Below are positions 40,547-48,645 of a DNA stretch of 51,894 nucleotides, one piece after another. The notes under the pieces are model-generated. The model saw nothing but the letters and a program-made list of their open reading frames with translations. It was not told the DNA's origin and made no database searches. The stretch comes from Azospirillum brasilense. Lineage in GTDB: Bacteria > Pseudomonadota > Alphaproteobacteria > Rickettsiales > UBA3002. The first letter of the stretch is position 1. Each line of letters begins with the position of its first letter. The position numbers and the translations under genes are program-made. Location of the stretch: contig QFOX01000007.1 of NCBI GenBank assembly GCA_003241645.1, forward strand, positions 1 through 51,894, given 5' to 3'.

Positions 40547-41767
40547 ATGCTAGATGAAAAAACCATCGCTATCGTTAAATCGACCGCGCCCGTGTTGGCC
40601 GAACATGGGGAAACGCTGACCCGGCATTTCTACAAGCGTATGTTCTCGCACAACCCGGAAGTGGCTCCTTTCTTTAACCCTGCGAACCAGACCGCAGGCA
40701 AGCAGCAGCGCGCGCTGGCAGGTGCTATCACTGCCTATGCCGCGAATATCGACAATCTGGAAGTGCTGGGCGGCGCGGTGGAACTGATCGCGCAAAAACA
40801 CGCATCACTTATGATTAAGCCAGAACATTACCCGATTGTGGGTGAAAACCTACTGGCTTCCATCCGCGAAGTGCTAGGCGAAGCTGCCACCGATGAGATT
40901 ATCAACGCTTGGGCTGCCGCTTACGGTTTCCTCGCCGATATCCTGATTGGCCGGGAAAAACAGATTTATGAAGAAAACGCGAAAAAACCCGGCGGATGGG
41001 AAGGCTTCAAGCCATTCCGTGTGACTCGCAAGGAAAAGGAAAGCAGCAACATCACTTCGTTCTATATAGTGCCGGTGGATGGAACACCGTTGCCTGTATT
41101 CAAGCCAGGACAATACCTTACTGTACGAGCAGCTATGCCAAATGGCCTCATTACTATGCGAAATTACAGTCTGTCGGATAAACCCGGCCAACCGCATTTC
41201 CGTATCAGTGTAAAGCGCGAGGTATCTCCTGCAGCAGATACACCACAAGGATACGTTTCTAACCTACTGCATGATGAGATTGAGGTAGGAAGTATCATTC
41301 AAATTGCGCCGCCGTGCGGCGAATTCTTTCTTGATGTCACAGAAAAGCATGAACGCCCCTTGGTATTGCTTGCTGCAGGTGTTGGCATTACTCCAATCAA
41401 AAGCATATTACTTGCTGCACTGGATGCCTTTCCCAATCGAGAGATCATTTTTGTCCATGCTGCACTGAATGAAGAAGTGCAGGCGTTCAAGAAATCAGTT
41501 GCCGAGCTGGCAAAAAAATTCAGCGCTCTAAAAGTTTACAATCGCTACAGCGAGTCAGGCCAACACCGTGGAAACGACAGCCATGGTTTCGTCACGGCAG
41601 AATATCTCGAATCCCTGCTTCCGGCACGGGATGCGGATTACTATTTCTGTGGTCCGCAGCCCTTTATGATTGGCATCTATCATGACCTGATGAAATGGAG
41701 CATTCCTGCATCGCAGGTCCATTTCGAGTTCTTCGGGCCAAGGCAGGAGCTTGAAAAAGCAGCTTAA
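40547..41767 (+). CDS. hmp: Flavohemoglobin (nitric oxide dioxygenase)
   Basis: A 406-residue enzyme that turns nitric oxide and oxygen into nitrate using NAD(P)H. The globin domain has proximal H85 (AQKHASLMI), B10 Y29 and E-helix Q53. The FAD motif is MRNYSLSD, and the NAD-binding motifs are AAGVGITPIKS and YYFCGPQPFM. Length is normal. The start at 40547 has AAGGAG 7 bases upstream. Control is by NsrR through the palindrome. Codon use is more AT-rich than the chromosome on the left, in line with a transferred cassette. Confidence 0.97.
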   Translation: MLDEKTIAIVKSTAPVLAEHGETLTRHFYKRMFSHNPEVAPFFNPANQTAGKQQRALAGAITAYAANIDNLEVLGGAVELIAQKHASLMIKPEHYPIVGENLLASIREVLGEAATDEIINAWAAAYGFLADILIGREKQIYEENAKKPGGWEGFKPFRVTRKEKESSNITSFYIVPVDGTPLPVFKPGQYLTVRAAMPNGLITMRNYSLSDKPGQPHFRISVKREVSPAADTPQGYVSNLLHDEIEVGSIIQIAPPCGEFFLDVTEKHERPLVLLAAGVGITPIKSILLAALDAFPNREIIFVHAALNEEVQAFKKSVAELAKKFSALKVYNRYSESGQHRGNDSHGFVTAEYLESLLPARDADYYFCGPQPFMIGIYHDLMKWSIPASQVHFEFFGPRQELEKAA

Positions 41768-41874
41768 TGCCAGCGCGGAGCTAGAACCAAAACTCTAGAA
41801 AAGCAGTTATTATTCAACACGCTGTTTCTCATGGAGAATCTGCGCAAACAACAAAAGCTAGTGTTTTCAATAGA

Positions 41875-42014
41875 TGGTGCTCCCCCGCGGACTAAACTCG
41901 AACCGGGTTGAGCAATTACAGGTGGTTATAAAAGACTGGGCGGAGATTTACAAGTCGCCGCCACAACTAAATGGCAAAATCTTCCAATGGGAGCCTTTGT
42001 CAGTAGCAGTATAA
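41875..42014 (+). repeat. Accessory-region repeat, copy 2 (att-like core plus 45-codon frame)
   Basis: The 35-bp core 41875-41909 matches copy 1 exactly. From ATG 41874 and GTG 41877 the frame runs without gap against copy 1 to TAA 42012-42014, reading VEQLQVVIKDWAEIYK, then PPQLNGKIFQWE. About 20 of the 35 residues after the core are identical to copy 1, while the DNA has diverged, which argues that the frame was once coding. It marks the left edge of the prophage-like region. Confidence 0.75.
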
Positions 42015-42041
42015 TATAACCCCAACCCGGAGGCAGACCAC

Positions 42042-42401
42042 ATGAACACCAAAGCATTTCACATAACGGAAATCATCAGCGTCATCACCGGCAAGATGGT
42101 TGCCACCTCGCACATGGACGGTATCCATCCATTTTTGGAATTCATGTGTGGGGAGCCGATCTTCACCCACCAAATCCCTAGAGCAGTTCGGGAATGCTCC
42201 CCATACCTTCTGAAACAGTTTCCCATGCTGGCCGATGAAAAGGCCGAAGGCATCACGAAGGAAACCCTGCAAGCATGGGCGGCAAACATGGAAGCAAAGT
42301 ATGGGAAAATGCTGGCTGTGGAGCCATTGCCGGAAGGCGCTCATTTTAGAGCCGACCCGATTAGCGAACTGGAAAGCATGAAAAACCCATCACGGCATTA
42401 A
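42042..42401 (+). CDS. Phage protein, DUF7736-like
   Basis: A 119-residue protein beginning TKAFHITEIISVITGKMVA, with HMDGIHPFLEFMCGEPIFTH and PRAVRECSPYLLKQFPML. This layout resembles the small phage proteins of the DUF7736 type, whose role is unknown. The start is supported by GGAGG at 42029-42033. It lies directly after repeat copy 2 and 15 bases before the tail Z gene. Confidence 0.75.
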   Translation: MNTKAFHITEIISVITGKMVATSHMDGIHPFLEFMCGEPIFTHQIPRAVRECSPYLLKQFPMLADEKAEGITKETLQAWAANMEAKYGKMLAVEPLPEGAHFRADPISELESMKNPSRH

Positions 42402-42416
42402 ACCGGGAACACAGCC

Positions 42417-43004
42417 ATGACCTTTGATGTATCAGTCGAGCGCAATCTGAAATCGCTCAAGCGCGGCCTCACGGCCCTAGAAAAAGACGTTGTGCCGCAG
42501 ACAACGGTGCGGACGCTAAACCGGGTAGCGGATAGCACTGCTACCGCCAGCGCCCGCCATATCGCCCCGCAGATGGATAGCAGGATGGCGGGGGTAAAAC
42601 GGCGCATCGAGATACGCCGCGCCAACTTCAAGCGCCTGTGGGTGACGCTGGTGGCAAGCGACCGGCCGCTGCGCCTGATTGAGTTCGTGGTGGGGTCGCG
42701 CAAGCCGACGCAACAGGTCGGCGGTAAGCGCGGGCTGGTGAAAGCGAAGGCATGGGGTAACACCCGCACCTACCGGGGCGCGTTCATCGCCCCGCGCAAG
42801 AAAGGCTCAAGCCAGACCGAAGTTTACATGCGGAAATCGGGTAAGCGGTTGCCGCTGAAAATGCTGTTCGGCCCCGGCATCATGCAGCTGTTCAAGCAGC
42901 GGGAGAACGCGGCGGTGATGACCAACCGTGTGAACGAGCAATTCGGCACAGAGTTCACGCGCAACCTTGCGTTCTACCTGTCACGCCTCAAAGGGAAATC
43001 TTAA
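42417..43004 (+). CDS. Prophage minor tail protein Z
   Basis: A 195-residue, strongly basic protein of the lambda gpZ-like family (minor tail protein Z). Family segments are VSVERNLKSLKRGLTALEK, TTVRTLNRVADSTATASAR, and KVFIAPRKK-like FIAPRKKGSSQTEVYMR with KLPLKMLFGPG-like RLPLKMLFGPGI. In siphophages it helps finish the head-proximal end of the tail. Here it stands without head or tail-tube genes and converges on the DUF3768 gene with a 4-base overlap. Confidence 0.83.
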   Translation: MTFDVSVERNLKSLKRGLTALEKDVVPQTTVRTLNRVADSTATASARHIAPQMDSRMAGVKRRIEIRRANFKRLWVTLVASDRPLRLIEFVVGSRKPTQQVGGKRGLVKAKAWGNTRTYRGAFIAPRKKGSSQTEVYMRKSGKRLPLKMLFGPGIMQLFKQRENAAVMTNRVNEQFGTEFTRNLAFYLSRLKGKS

Positions 43005-43339
43005 TACTCGCTGGCCCGCATGATGGTGAGAACGCGGGTGGTGATTTCCGGGTTGGCCGGGTCTTCGGAGCCATACGTCAAGGTGTGATCGTAATAGTCG
43101 ATTTTCCAGAAGCAGGACACACCGGCGACGACGACCTTGCCGAAATCATGCTCACCGTGCGGGTCGTTCTCGCCGGTGAAATCGTCGTACTCCATCACGG
43201 CGCGGAAGATAGCAAGCTGCGTATCTTCCGGCAGGTCGTTGATGCCGGGTGTCGTCATGACTTTGCCGCCCCAATAGGTCTGGCGTAGCCGGTCATTCAG
43301 GGCGGCGATTTTGGTGGTGGTAGCGTGCGTGTCGAGCAT
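43001..43339 (-). CDS. DUF3768 protein
   Basis: A 112-residue protein of the DUF3768 family: IAALNDRLRQTYWGGKVMTT, NDPHGEHDFGKV, FWKIDYYDHTLTYGSEDP and TRVLTIMRASEY are signature stretches. The family is common on alphaproteobacterial plasmids and phages, with unknown function. GAGG upstream favours ATG 43339; ATG 43351 is also in frame. It follows the methylase-like gene after 8 bases on the same strand. Confidence 0.88.
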   Translation of the reverse strand: MLDTHATTTKIAALNDRLRQTYWGGKVMTTPGINDLPEDTQLAIFRAVMEYDDFTGENDPHGEHDFGKVVVAGVSCFWKIDYYDHTLTYGSEDPANPEITTRVLTIMRASEY

Positions 43340-43347
43340 GGTGGGCC

Positions 43348-44091
43348 TCATAGGTTCAGGGTTGATTGCGCCGGGGTGATCGGCTGGATGGCATCGGGCA
43401 GCAGGTCGGCGGAAACGCCGTGCTTCTGCATCATCTTCCATTGCGGGGTGGCGCGGGCTTCCCATTGCTCCATGCGGATTGTGTCACCGTGAATGACCAC
43501 CCCCGGCAGGCGCAGCGCCGATAACTGGAAATACGCCATGTTGAAACAGGTGCGGTTTACGTCGATGGCTTGGAACAACATGGATACGCACGGGTCGTGG
43601 CCTTCCTCGCGGATGGTGGTGGCGGCTTCAATAACCATCACGCCTGCACCGCAGGCCGGTTCTTGAAGCGTGACGTAGCCTTTGGCGGCGATCAGCTGGC
43701 CGATGCCGTGCATCTGCATTTGCGCCATCATGCGGCTGATACTGCTGGGCGTGAAGAACTCGCCGTTGTGTTTATTGTGGACTTCCAAGTCCATGTATTG
43801 CTGGCCAAGGAAATCGGCGTTGTCGGTGCGTAGCGCCATGAGCGCGGTGCTGTAGAGCGTCACGATCTGCTCTACCTCGTCGGGCGTGTATTTCTTGATG
43901 GTGTCGAGGTAACGCTGCTCGATGCGCTCATAGTCGGCATCCTTATCCAGATGGCCGTAGAAGTATGGCTCCTGATGGACGGTGCAGGCGGCGATCTCTA
44001 CGAAGTCGCGGAAGGCATCATGCCAACTGCGGCGATATGACAGGCGGTCAAAGGCTTTACGAAATTGCTTGGCGTAATCGGGTGCCTGCAT
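43348..44091 (-). CDS. N6-methylase-fold protein, possibly inactive
   Basis: A 247-residue protein related to the HsdM/N6-adenine methylase fold. EFFTPSSISRMMAQ and the SAM-binding motif LQEPACGAGVMVIEAA are clear, and LFQAIDVNRTCFNMAYFQL matches the next conserved block. I cannot find the catalytic (N/D)PP(F/Y) motif: the region after GDTIRMEQWE continues ARATPQWKM. It may bind SAM without methylating, or be a shortened phage variant. It is encoded against the direction of the tail genes. Confidence 0.83.
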   Translation of the reverse strand: MQAPDYAKQFRKAFDRLSYRRSWHDAFRDFVEIAACTVHQEPYFYGHLDKDADYERIEQRYLDTIKKYTPDEVEQIVTLYSTALMALRTDNADFLGQQYMDLEVHNKHNGEFFTPSSISRMMAQMQMHGIGQLIAAKGYVTLQEPACGAGVMVIEAATTIREEGHDPCVSMLFQAIDVNRTCFNMAYFQLSALRLPGVVIHGDTIRMEQWEARATPQWKMMQKHGVSADLLPDAIQPITPAQSTLNL

Positions 44092-44548
44092 CCTAGGTAT
44101 TGTCTTTCAAGAACAGTTGGTTAGTTCCTGAAACGATAACAGGGTGGCACCTGCAATCAATGGTCTTTTCTTAGTGTTTACAATAACTTGAACAGGCAGA
44201 GCCGATGCGCGGCATGGGCGTGCTGCGAGCCATAACCTCAGAGGGGTTACGGCGCAGCGCCCCGGCAACGGCCCCTGTAGCGGCGCTTCCCGGTGGCGAG
44301 TGGTCATACCCCCCTTGATGACCTCGGCCCCCGCAGCGCCCGCCTGCCGCCGCGCCCTCGACCGGCGCGGCGGCGGGTCCTTCCCGACCACCCTCTACGG
44401 GTACGCCGCGAGCGCGGGATTTCGCTAGGGACAGAGGTGGAAAGTGCGTTTCGTTTCGTTTTTTTGGTGCGGTTATTGAGCGAGTTCAATGACTTCCAGA
44501 AATCAAAAAACGAAATGGGTCGGTCAAAAAAACGAAATGGATGGTCTT
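44092..44548. promoter_or_regulatory. 457-base control region with iterated motif
   Basis: No gene is supported here. Near the right end, TCAAAAAACGAAATGG (44503-44518) and TCAAAAAAACGAAATGG (44524-44540) form a 21-base direct repeat, and a related inverted copy, CGTTTCGTTTCG followed by seven T and GG, lies at 44447-44467. These are candidate operators for the ParB-like gene. On the left, ATTGTCTTTCAAG (44099-44111) also occurs at 47178-47190. The middle is GC-rich and featureless apart from short palindromes. Confidence 0.5.
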
Positions 44549-45142
44549 ATGAAAATTGAACTGATGCCGCTGGCGCAGGTGCTTCCTTACGCCCGCAACC
44601 CAAGGATAAACGCGCACGCGATTGATAAGGTCGCGGCTTCCATCAAGGAGTTCGGCTTCCGCCAGCCCATTGTGGTCGATGCGGAGAACGTGATCGTGGT
44701 CGGCCATGTCCGATACGAGGCGGCAAAGCGGCTGGGCTTGAAGAAAGTGCCGGTGCATATCGCCGCCGAACTCACGCCGGAGCAAATCAAGGCATACCGC
44801 ATCACCGACAACCGCGTGGGCGAGGAATCGGAATGGGACAAGGCGCTTCTGCAGCTCGAAATCGTGGAGCTGGAAGAAGCGGCGTTTAGCGCAGAACTAT
44901 TGGGGTTCAACGATGAAGAAATACGGGACATCAAGGCCGCCGTGGATGGCCTGCTGGAAGATGGTTTTGGCGATGACGAGAACGACGACATCGAGGAAGC
45001 CGATACTACAGCCCGTATCGGTGCCTACAGCTTCCCGATCAAGCGCGAGCAATATCTCGAATGGCTGGAGTCCATCAAGCAATCGGTCGGATTCGAGAAA
45101 AAGGAAATCGTCGCAGAACTCAAACGGCGGTTAGGCTTATGA
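44549..45142 (+). CDS. ParB-like N-terminal domain protein
   Basis: A 197-residue protein with the ParB/Sulfiredoxin-like domain: PLAQVLPYARNPRINAHAID, FGFRQPIVVDAENVIVVGH and RYEAAKRLGLKKVPVH, then an acidic segment DGFGDDENDDIEEAD and a helical C-terminus. Phages carry such proteins beside methylases; their role is not settled. I start at ATG 44549, though ATG 44537 is possible. Its stop overlaps the next ParB-like start (ATGA at 45139-45142). Confidence 0.85.
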   Translation: MKIELMPLAQVLPYARNPRINAHAIDKVAASIKEFGFRQPIVVDAENVIVVGHVRYEAAKRLGLKKVPVHIAAELTPEQIKAYRITDNRVGEESEWDKALLQLEIVELEEAAFSAELLGFNDEEIRDIKAAVDGLLEDGFGDDENDDIEEADTTARIGAYSFPIKREQYLEWLESIKQSVGFEKKEIVAELKRRLGL

Positions 45143-46914
45143 AACTCGTCAATGTCACGGAGATTGAACCCTCCACCTACAACCCCCGCGTGGCCGACCC
45201 GGAGCGCCTTGACCTGATCGAGCTTTCCCTACGGAAGCTGGGCTTCCTGCTGCCGCTGTACGCTACGCCCGACGGTGAGATTATCTCCGGCCACCAGCGC
45301 CACCATGTCGCTTGCCGCATGGGAGCAACACAGGTGCCGTTGGAAGTCACACGGTCGATGGACTTGGCAGAACGTAAAGGCGTGAACGTGGTTTTTAACC
45401 GCGCCACAAACGACCTCGGCCAGAGTGACACTGTGGCAAAGATTAATGAGCAGTTAAAAGCTGCCGACGTGCGGAAGCTGGCTGAGTGCATCCCCGACAA
45501 GGAAGTGAACACGCCGGAATTCTACCCGTGCCTGAACGCAAAGATGCACCCCATCGCGCCGTTCCTGAAAGTGAATCAGGGGCGCTGGAAAAACTACGCG
45601 CTGAATATCGCGAAGACGCTCAAGCGGCGCGGTATCACAATGCCGGTGGTGGCAACGCGCGACTCCTTCAACAAACTGGTGAAAACCATTGGTGATGCCG
45701 GTGTGACCGACATCCTGATTTTCATTGCCGATAAAATCAAATGGCTGATTGAAGTCGTCACGGCTTCCATCGAGCCGTTCGGCCTTGGCTTTAAGGCGTT
45801 CGTGGCGGAGGTGGTGAAGTTCGGCAACCTGTTCATCGCCGTGTTCAAAGGCGTTGGCAATGCCTTCCAAGCCTTCGGGGATGCCATTTCCAACCGCTTT
45901 GAAGCGTTGGGGCAAGACCTCAAAAACTTCGTGGAGAATCCCCTTAGCGGGATCTCATTCGAGAACACCCGCAAGGCGCTGGAAACCGGCCTCGGCCAAG
46001 CCATGAGCCAAGCCTTCGATACGGCAATGAACGAGGCCCGTCAGTTCAATGCCGGGATTGATGCGGAAATCCAAAGCGCCGCGCAGAAGATCGTCGATGC
46101 GCGGCAATCGTCCGGCCAATCGCTGGCCAGTTTATTCGAGGAAACGAAGGCGGAAGAAAAACAGGCCGCCACCAACAAACAGGTCAAATCCTTCAATGAG
46201 CTTCAACGGGAGGCGCAGCGCGTCATCGACGCAACGCGCACGCCGCTGGAAAACTACAATGCGGAGATGGCCCGGCTGAATATGCTGCTGGAGAAAGGCC
46301 TCATCAATCAGGACACGTTTGCACGGGCTGCAGAACAGGCCGGGGAACGGATGGAAAAAGCGGCGAAGAAAAACGCTGCCACCATCGGGGATGAATTCGA
46401 CAAGATCGGCAAAAGCATGGAAGGCACCATTGCCGATTCGCTCGATGCCATCAGCGGGCGCTTCGATAATTTTGGTGATTTCATCACCGGCTTCCTGTCC
46501 GACCTCAACCGCACGCTCCTGCAATGGGCGTTGAATGACCTCGGCATCACCGGCAAGGGTGGCATCATGGAAGATATTTTCGGCGGCATTAAAGGCATGT
46601 TCGGTGGTAGCGGCAGCGGCGGCGGTGGGCTGGGCAGTATGCTCGGCAGTATTGGCAGCTTCTTCGGCGGGTTCTTTGCTGATGGTGGCCGCCTCAAGCC
46701 CGGCCAGTTCGGTGTAGTCGGTGAGAATGGGCCGGAACTCGCCTTCGCCGGTAACGCGCCCATGCACATCACCCCCGGTGCAAGCATGGGTGCTGCGCCG
46801 ATCACCATCAACATGAGCGTGCAAACGCCGGACATTCGCAGCTTCCGGCAAAGCCAGAGCCAGATTGCGGCGGATATGGCGCGTTCCATCGAACGGGCGC
46901 GGAGAAACTTATGA
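45139..46914 (+). CDS. In-frame fusion: ParB-like N-terminus joined to tail tape-measure C-terminus
   Basis: A 591-residue protein starting MKLVNVTEIEPSTYNPRV. Residues 1 to about 178 follow a phage ParB-like protein (DGEIISGHQRHHVACRMGA, NTPEFYPCLNAKM). From about residue 185 it is a tape-measure-like protein: hydrophobic helices (IKWLIEVVTASIEPFG, AVFKGVGNAFQAFGDAI), long Gln/Ala/Glu-rich coiled coil at about 300-440, a Gly-rich block near 500, and the closing FADGGRLKPGQFGVVGENGPE typical of tape-measure ends. The switch is near nt 45675-45695. It may be a deletion product, an assembly chimera, or a true fusion. It sits directly before g12. Confidence 0.8.
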   Translation: MKLVNVTEIEPSTYNPRVADPERLDLIELSLRKLGFLLPLYATPDGEIISGHQRHHVACRMGATQVPLEVTRSMDLAERKGVNVVFNRATNDLGQSDTVAKINEQLKAADVRKLAECIPDKEVNTPEFYPCLNAKMHPIAPFLKVNQGRWKNYALNIAKTLKRRGITMPVVATRDSFNKLVKTIGDAGVTDILIFIADKIKWLIEVVTASIEPFGLGFKAFVAEVVKFGNLFIAVFKGVGNAFQAFGDAISNRFEALGQDLKNFVENPLSGISFENTRKALETGLGQAMSQAFDTAMNEARQFNAGIDAEIQSAAQKIVDARQSSGQSLASLFEETKAEEKQAATNKQVKSFNELQREAQRVIDATRTPLENYNAEMARLNMLLEKGLINQDTFARAAEQAGERMEKAAKKNAATIGDEFDKIGKSMEGTIADSLDAISGRFDNFGDFITGFLSDLNRTLLQWALNDLGITGKGGIMEDIFGGIKGMFGGSGSGGGGLGSMLGSIGSFFGGFFADGGRLKPGQFGVVGENGPELAFAGNAPMHITPGASMGAAPITINMSVQTPDIRSFRQSQSQIAADMARSIERARRNL

Positions 46915-47160
46915 TTCTATGAATATCTCTTTTTGAAGCAACCCGGTCAGTTCTTCGTTGGAAATAATGGCTTCTGCAGTCAGTTTCATGGGAATGACAA
47001 TAGTTTTGTCCGTAATTTTTTCCACGTCTGGCTCGGCTTTATATACCGCAAAGTATGAGCGAACACCTTCAATGTGGATGCGTTCCACAAGGTATTTATC
47101 GCCTTTGCTAATGTCGTAGTCCCGGATTTTTACGGCTTCGATGGCTTTATAAAGCGCCAT
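46909..47160 (-). CDS. Small phage protein of unknown function
   Basis: An 83-residue protein starting MALYKAIEAVKIRDYDISK, with a compact mixed alpha/beta look (KYLVERIHIEGVRSYFAVYK). I do not recognise it. GGAG 9 bases upstream supports ATG 47160. It is encoded against the tail genes, overlaps the end of the tape-measure fusion by 6 bases, and its leader shares a 13-base sequence with the methylase-like gene leader. It is probably a phage moron. Confidence 0.68.
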   Translation of the reverse strand: MALYKAIEAVKIRDYDISKGDKYLVERIHIEGVRSYFAVYKAEPDVEKITDKTIVIPMKLTAEAIISNEELTGLLQKEIFIES

Positions 47161-47200
47161 TTTCTTCTCCTTGTTTAATTGTCTTTCAAGGTAACACACC

Positions 47201-47785
47201 ATGAGTTCGTTTGTCGAAATTCAATTCCCCAGCGACATCAGCTACGGCGCAACGGGTGGGCCAATGTTCCTGACGGATGTGGTGACAACCGTGTCCGGAC
47301 ATGAACAGCGGAACAGCAAGTGGAGCCAAGCCCGCGCCCGCTACAACGTCGCCTCCGGTGTGAAGACCGAAGCACAATGGCAGTCGCTTATTGCCTTCTT
47401 CCGGGCGCGGCGCGGCAAGGCGGTGGGGTTTCGTTTCAAGGATTGGAGCGATTACCAAGCCATTAACCAACCGCTGCAATCGCTGGGCGATGACGACTAC
47501 CAGATGGTGAAACGGTATGTCAGCGGCGCGGTGGTATCGGAGCGCGTCATCGCCAAGCCGGTCGCCGGAACGGTGAAGCTCTACCGCAATAGTCTTCTGC
47601 AGGTCAGCGGGTGGAGCGTGGACACGGCCACCGGCATCATCACCACGGCGCTCACCGGCACGCTCACGGTCGATTACGAGTTTGACGTGCCGGTGCGCTT
47701 CGATACGGACGAACTGGCCCTGTCGATGGATAGCTTCGATGCCGGAAGCTGGAACAACATTCCTTTGATTGAGGTGCGCGTATGA
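47201..47785 (+). CDS. Tail protein, GTA g12-like (DUF2460)
   Basis: A 194-residue DUF2460 protein (distal tail/hub type, like Rhodobacter GTA g12). Signatures are FVEIQFPSDISYGATGGP near the start, FFRARRGKAVGFRFKDWSDY in the middle, and FDVPVRFDTDELALSMD before the end, followed by WNNIPLIEVR. It overlaps the next gene by 4 bases, so the tail tip genes are coupled. Confidence 0.92.
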   Translation: MSSFVEIQFPSDISYGATGGPMFLTDVVTTVSGHEQRNSKWSQARARYNVASGVKTEAQWQSLIAFFRARRGKAVGFRFKDWSDYQAINQPLQSLGDDDYQMVKRYVSGAVVSERVIAKPVAGTVKLYRNSLLQVSGWSVDTATGIITTALTGTLTVDYEFDVPVRFDTDELALSMDSFDAGSWNNIPLIEVRV

Positions 47786-48645
47786 GGGTTATTTCACCAC
47801 AGCTTGAGGCCCATTTCGCCGGGGGCATGACCACGCTTGCCACTTGCTGGAAAATCATTCGGCTGGATGGAGTAGAGTTGGGCTTCACCGATCACGATCT
47901 GGCACTGACCATCGACGGGCTGGAATATGATTCCATCGCCGGGTTCACGCCGACCACCGTGGAAAGCAAATCCAACATGAGCGTGGATAATCTGGAAGTG
48001 GAAGGCCAGACCTTTCCTTCCAAGATCACGGAATCCGACCTGCTGGCCGGGATGTACGACTATGCCGAAATCGAAATCTTCACCGTCAATTACGAGGATT
48101 TGAGCCAAGGCCGGTTGATCGTGAAGCGCGGGCGGCTGGGTGAAGTCACGATTAATGAGCAACTGTTCACCGCCGAAGTGCGCGGCCTCACGCAACATCT
48201 TAGCCAGACCATCGGAGAAGTCTATTCGCCTTCCTGCCGTGCGGTGCTGGGCGATGCACGCTGCAAGCGGTCGCTGGCCAGCTTCACGATCACCACCACC
48301 GTTACGGAAATCACCAATAACCAGACCTTCAAAGCTTCGGCACTCACGCAGGCGGCGGGCTGGTTCACGGGCGGCGAAGTGGAATGGACATCGGGCAACA
48401 ACACCGGTCGGCACATGGAGGTGAAGGAGTTTGCCTCGGCCCAGCTGGTGCTGGCGTTGCCGATGGGTAAATCCATTCAGGTCGGTGACGGGTTCAAGGT
48501 AATCGCCGGGTGCGACAAAACCCGCGAGGCCTGCCGCACCAAGTTCAACAACATTCTTAATTTCCGGGGAGAGCCGGACGTGCCGGGCGTCGATCAGCTG
48601 CTCATGACCGCAGGCACGATGAACAAAGGAAATCGCAATGGCTAG
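47782..48645 (+). CDS. Tail protein, GTA g13-like (DUF2163)
   Basis: A 287-residue DUF2163 protein with C-terminal BR-type domain, like GTA g13. LGFTDHDLALTIDGLEYDS, the SCRAVLGDARCKRSL segment and GCDKTREACRTKF followed by NILNFRGEPDVPG are strong signatures; the paired cysteines may bind a metal, probably an iron-sulfur cluster by analogy with related tail hub proteins. It overlaps both neighbours (4 and 8 bases). Confidence 0.92.
   Translation: MRVISPQLEAHFAGGMTTLATCWKIIRLDGVELGFTDHDLALTIDGLEYDSIAGFTPTTVESKSNMSVDNLEVEGQTFPSKITESDLLAGMYDYAEIEIFTVNYEDLSQGRLIVKRGRLGEVTINEQLFTAEVRGLTQHLSQTIGEVYSPSCRAVLGDARCKRSLASFTITTTVTEITNNQTFKASALTQAAGWFTGGEVEWTSGNNTGRHMEVKEFASAQLVLALPMGKSIQVGDGFKVIAGCDKTREACRTKFNNILNFRGEPDVPGVDQLLMTAGTMNKGNRNG

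Noticed and set aside
44107..44488. Short Arg-rich frames on both strands in the control region
   Set aside because: Low-complexity Arg/Pro/Ala peptides without ribosome sites; typical of GC-rich non-coding DNA.
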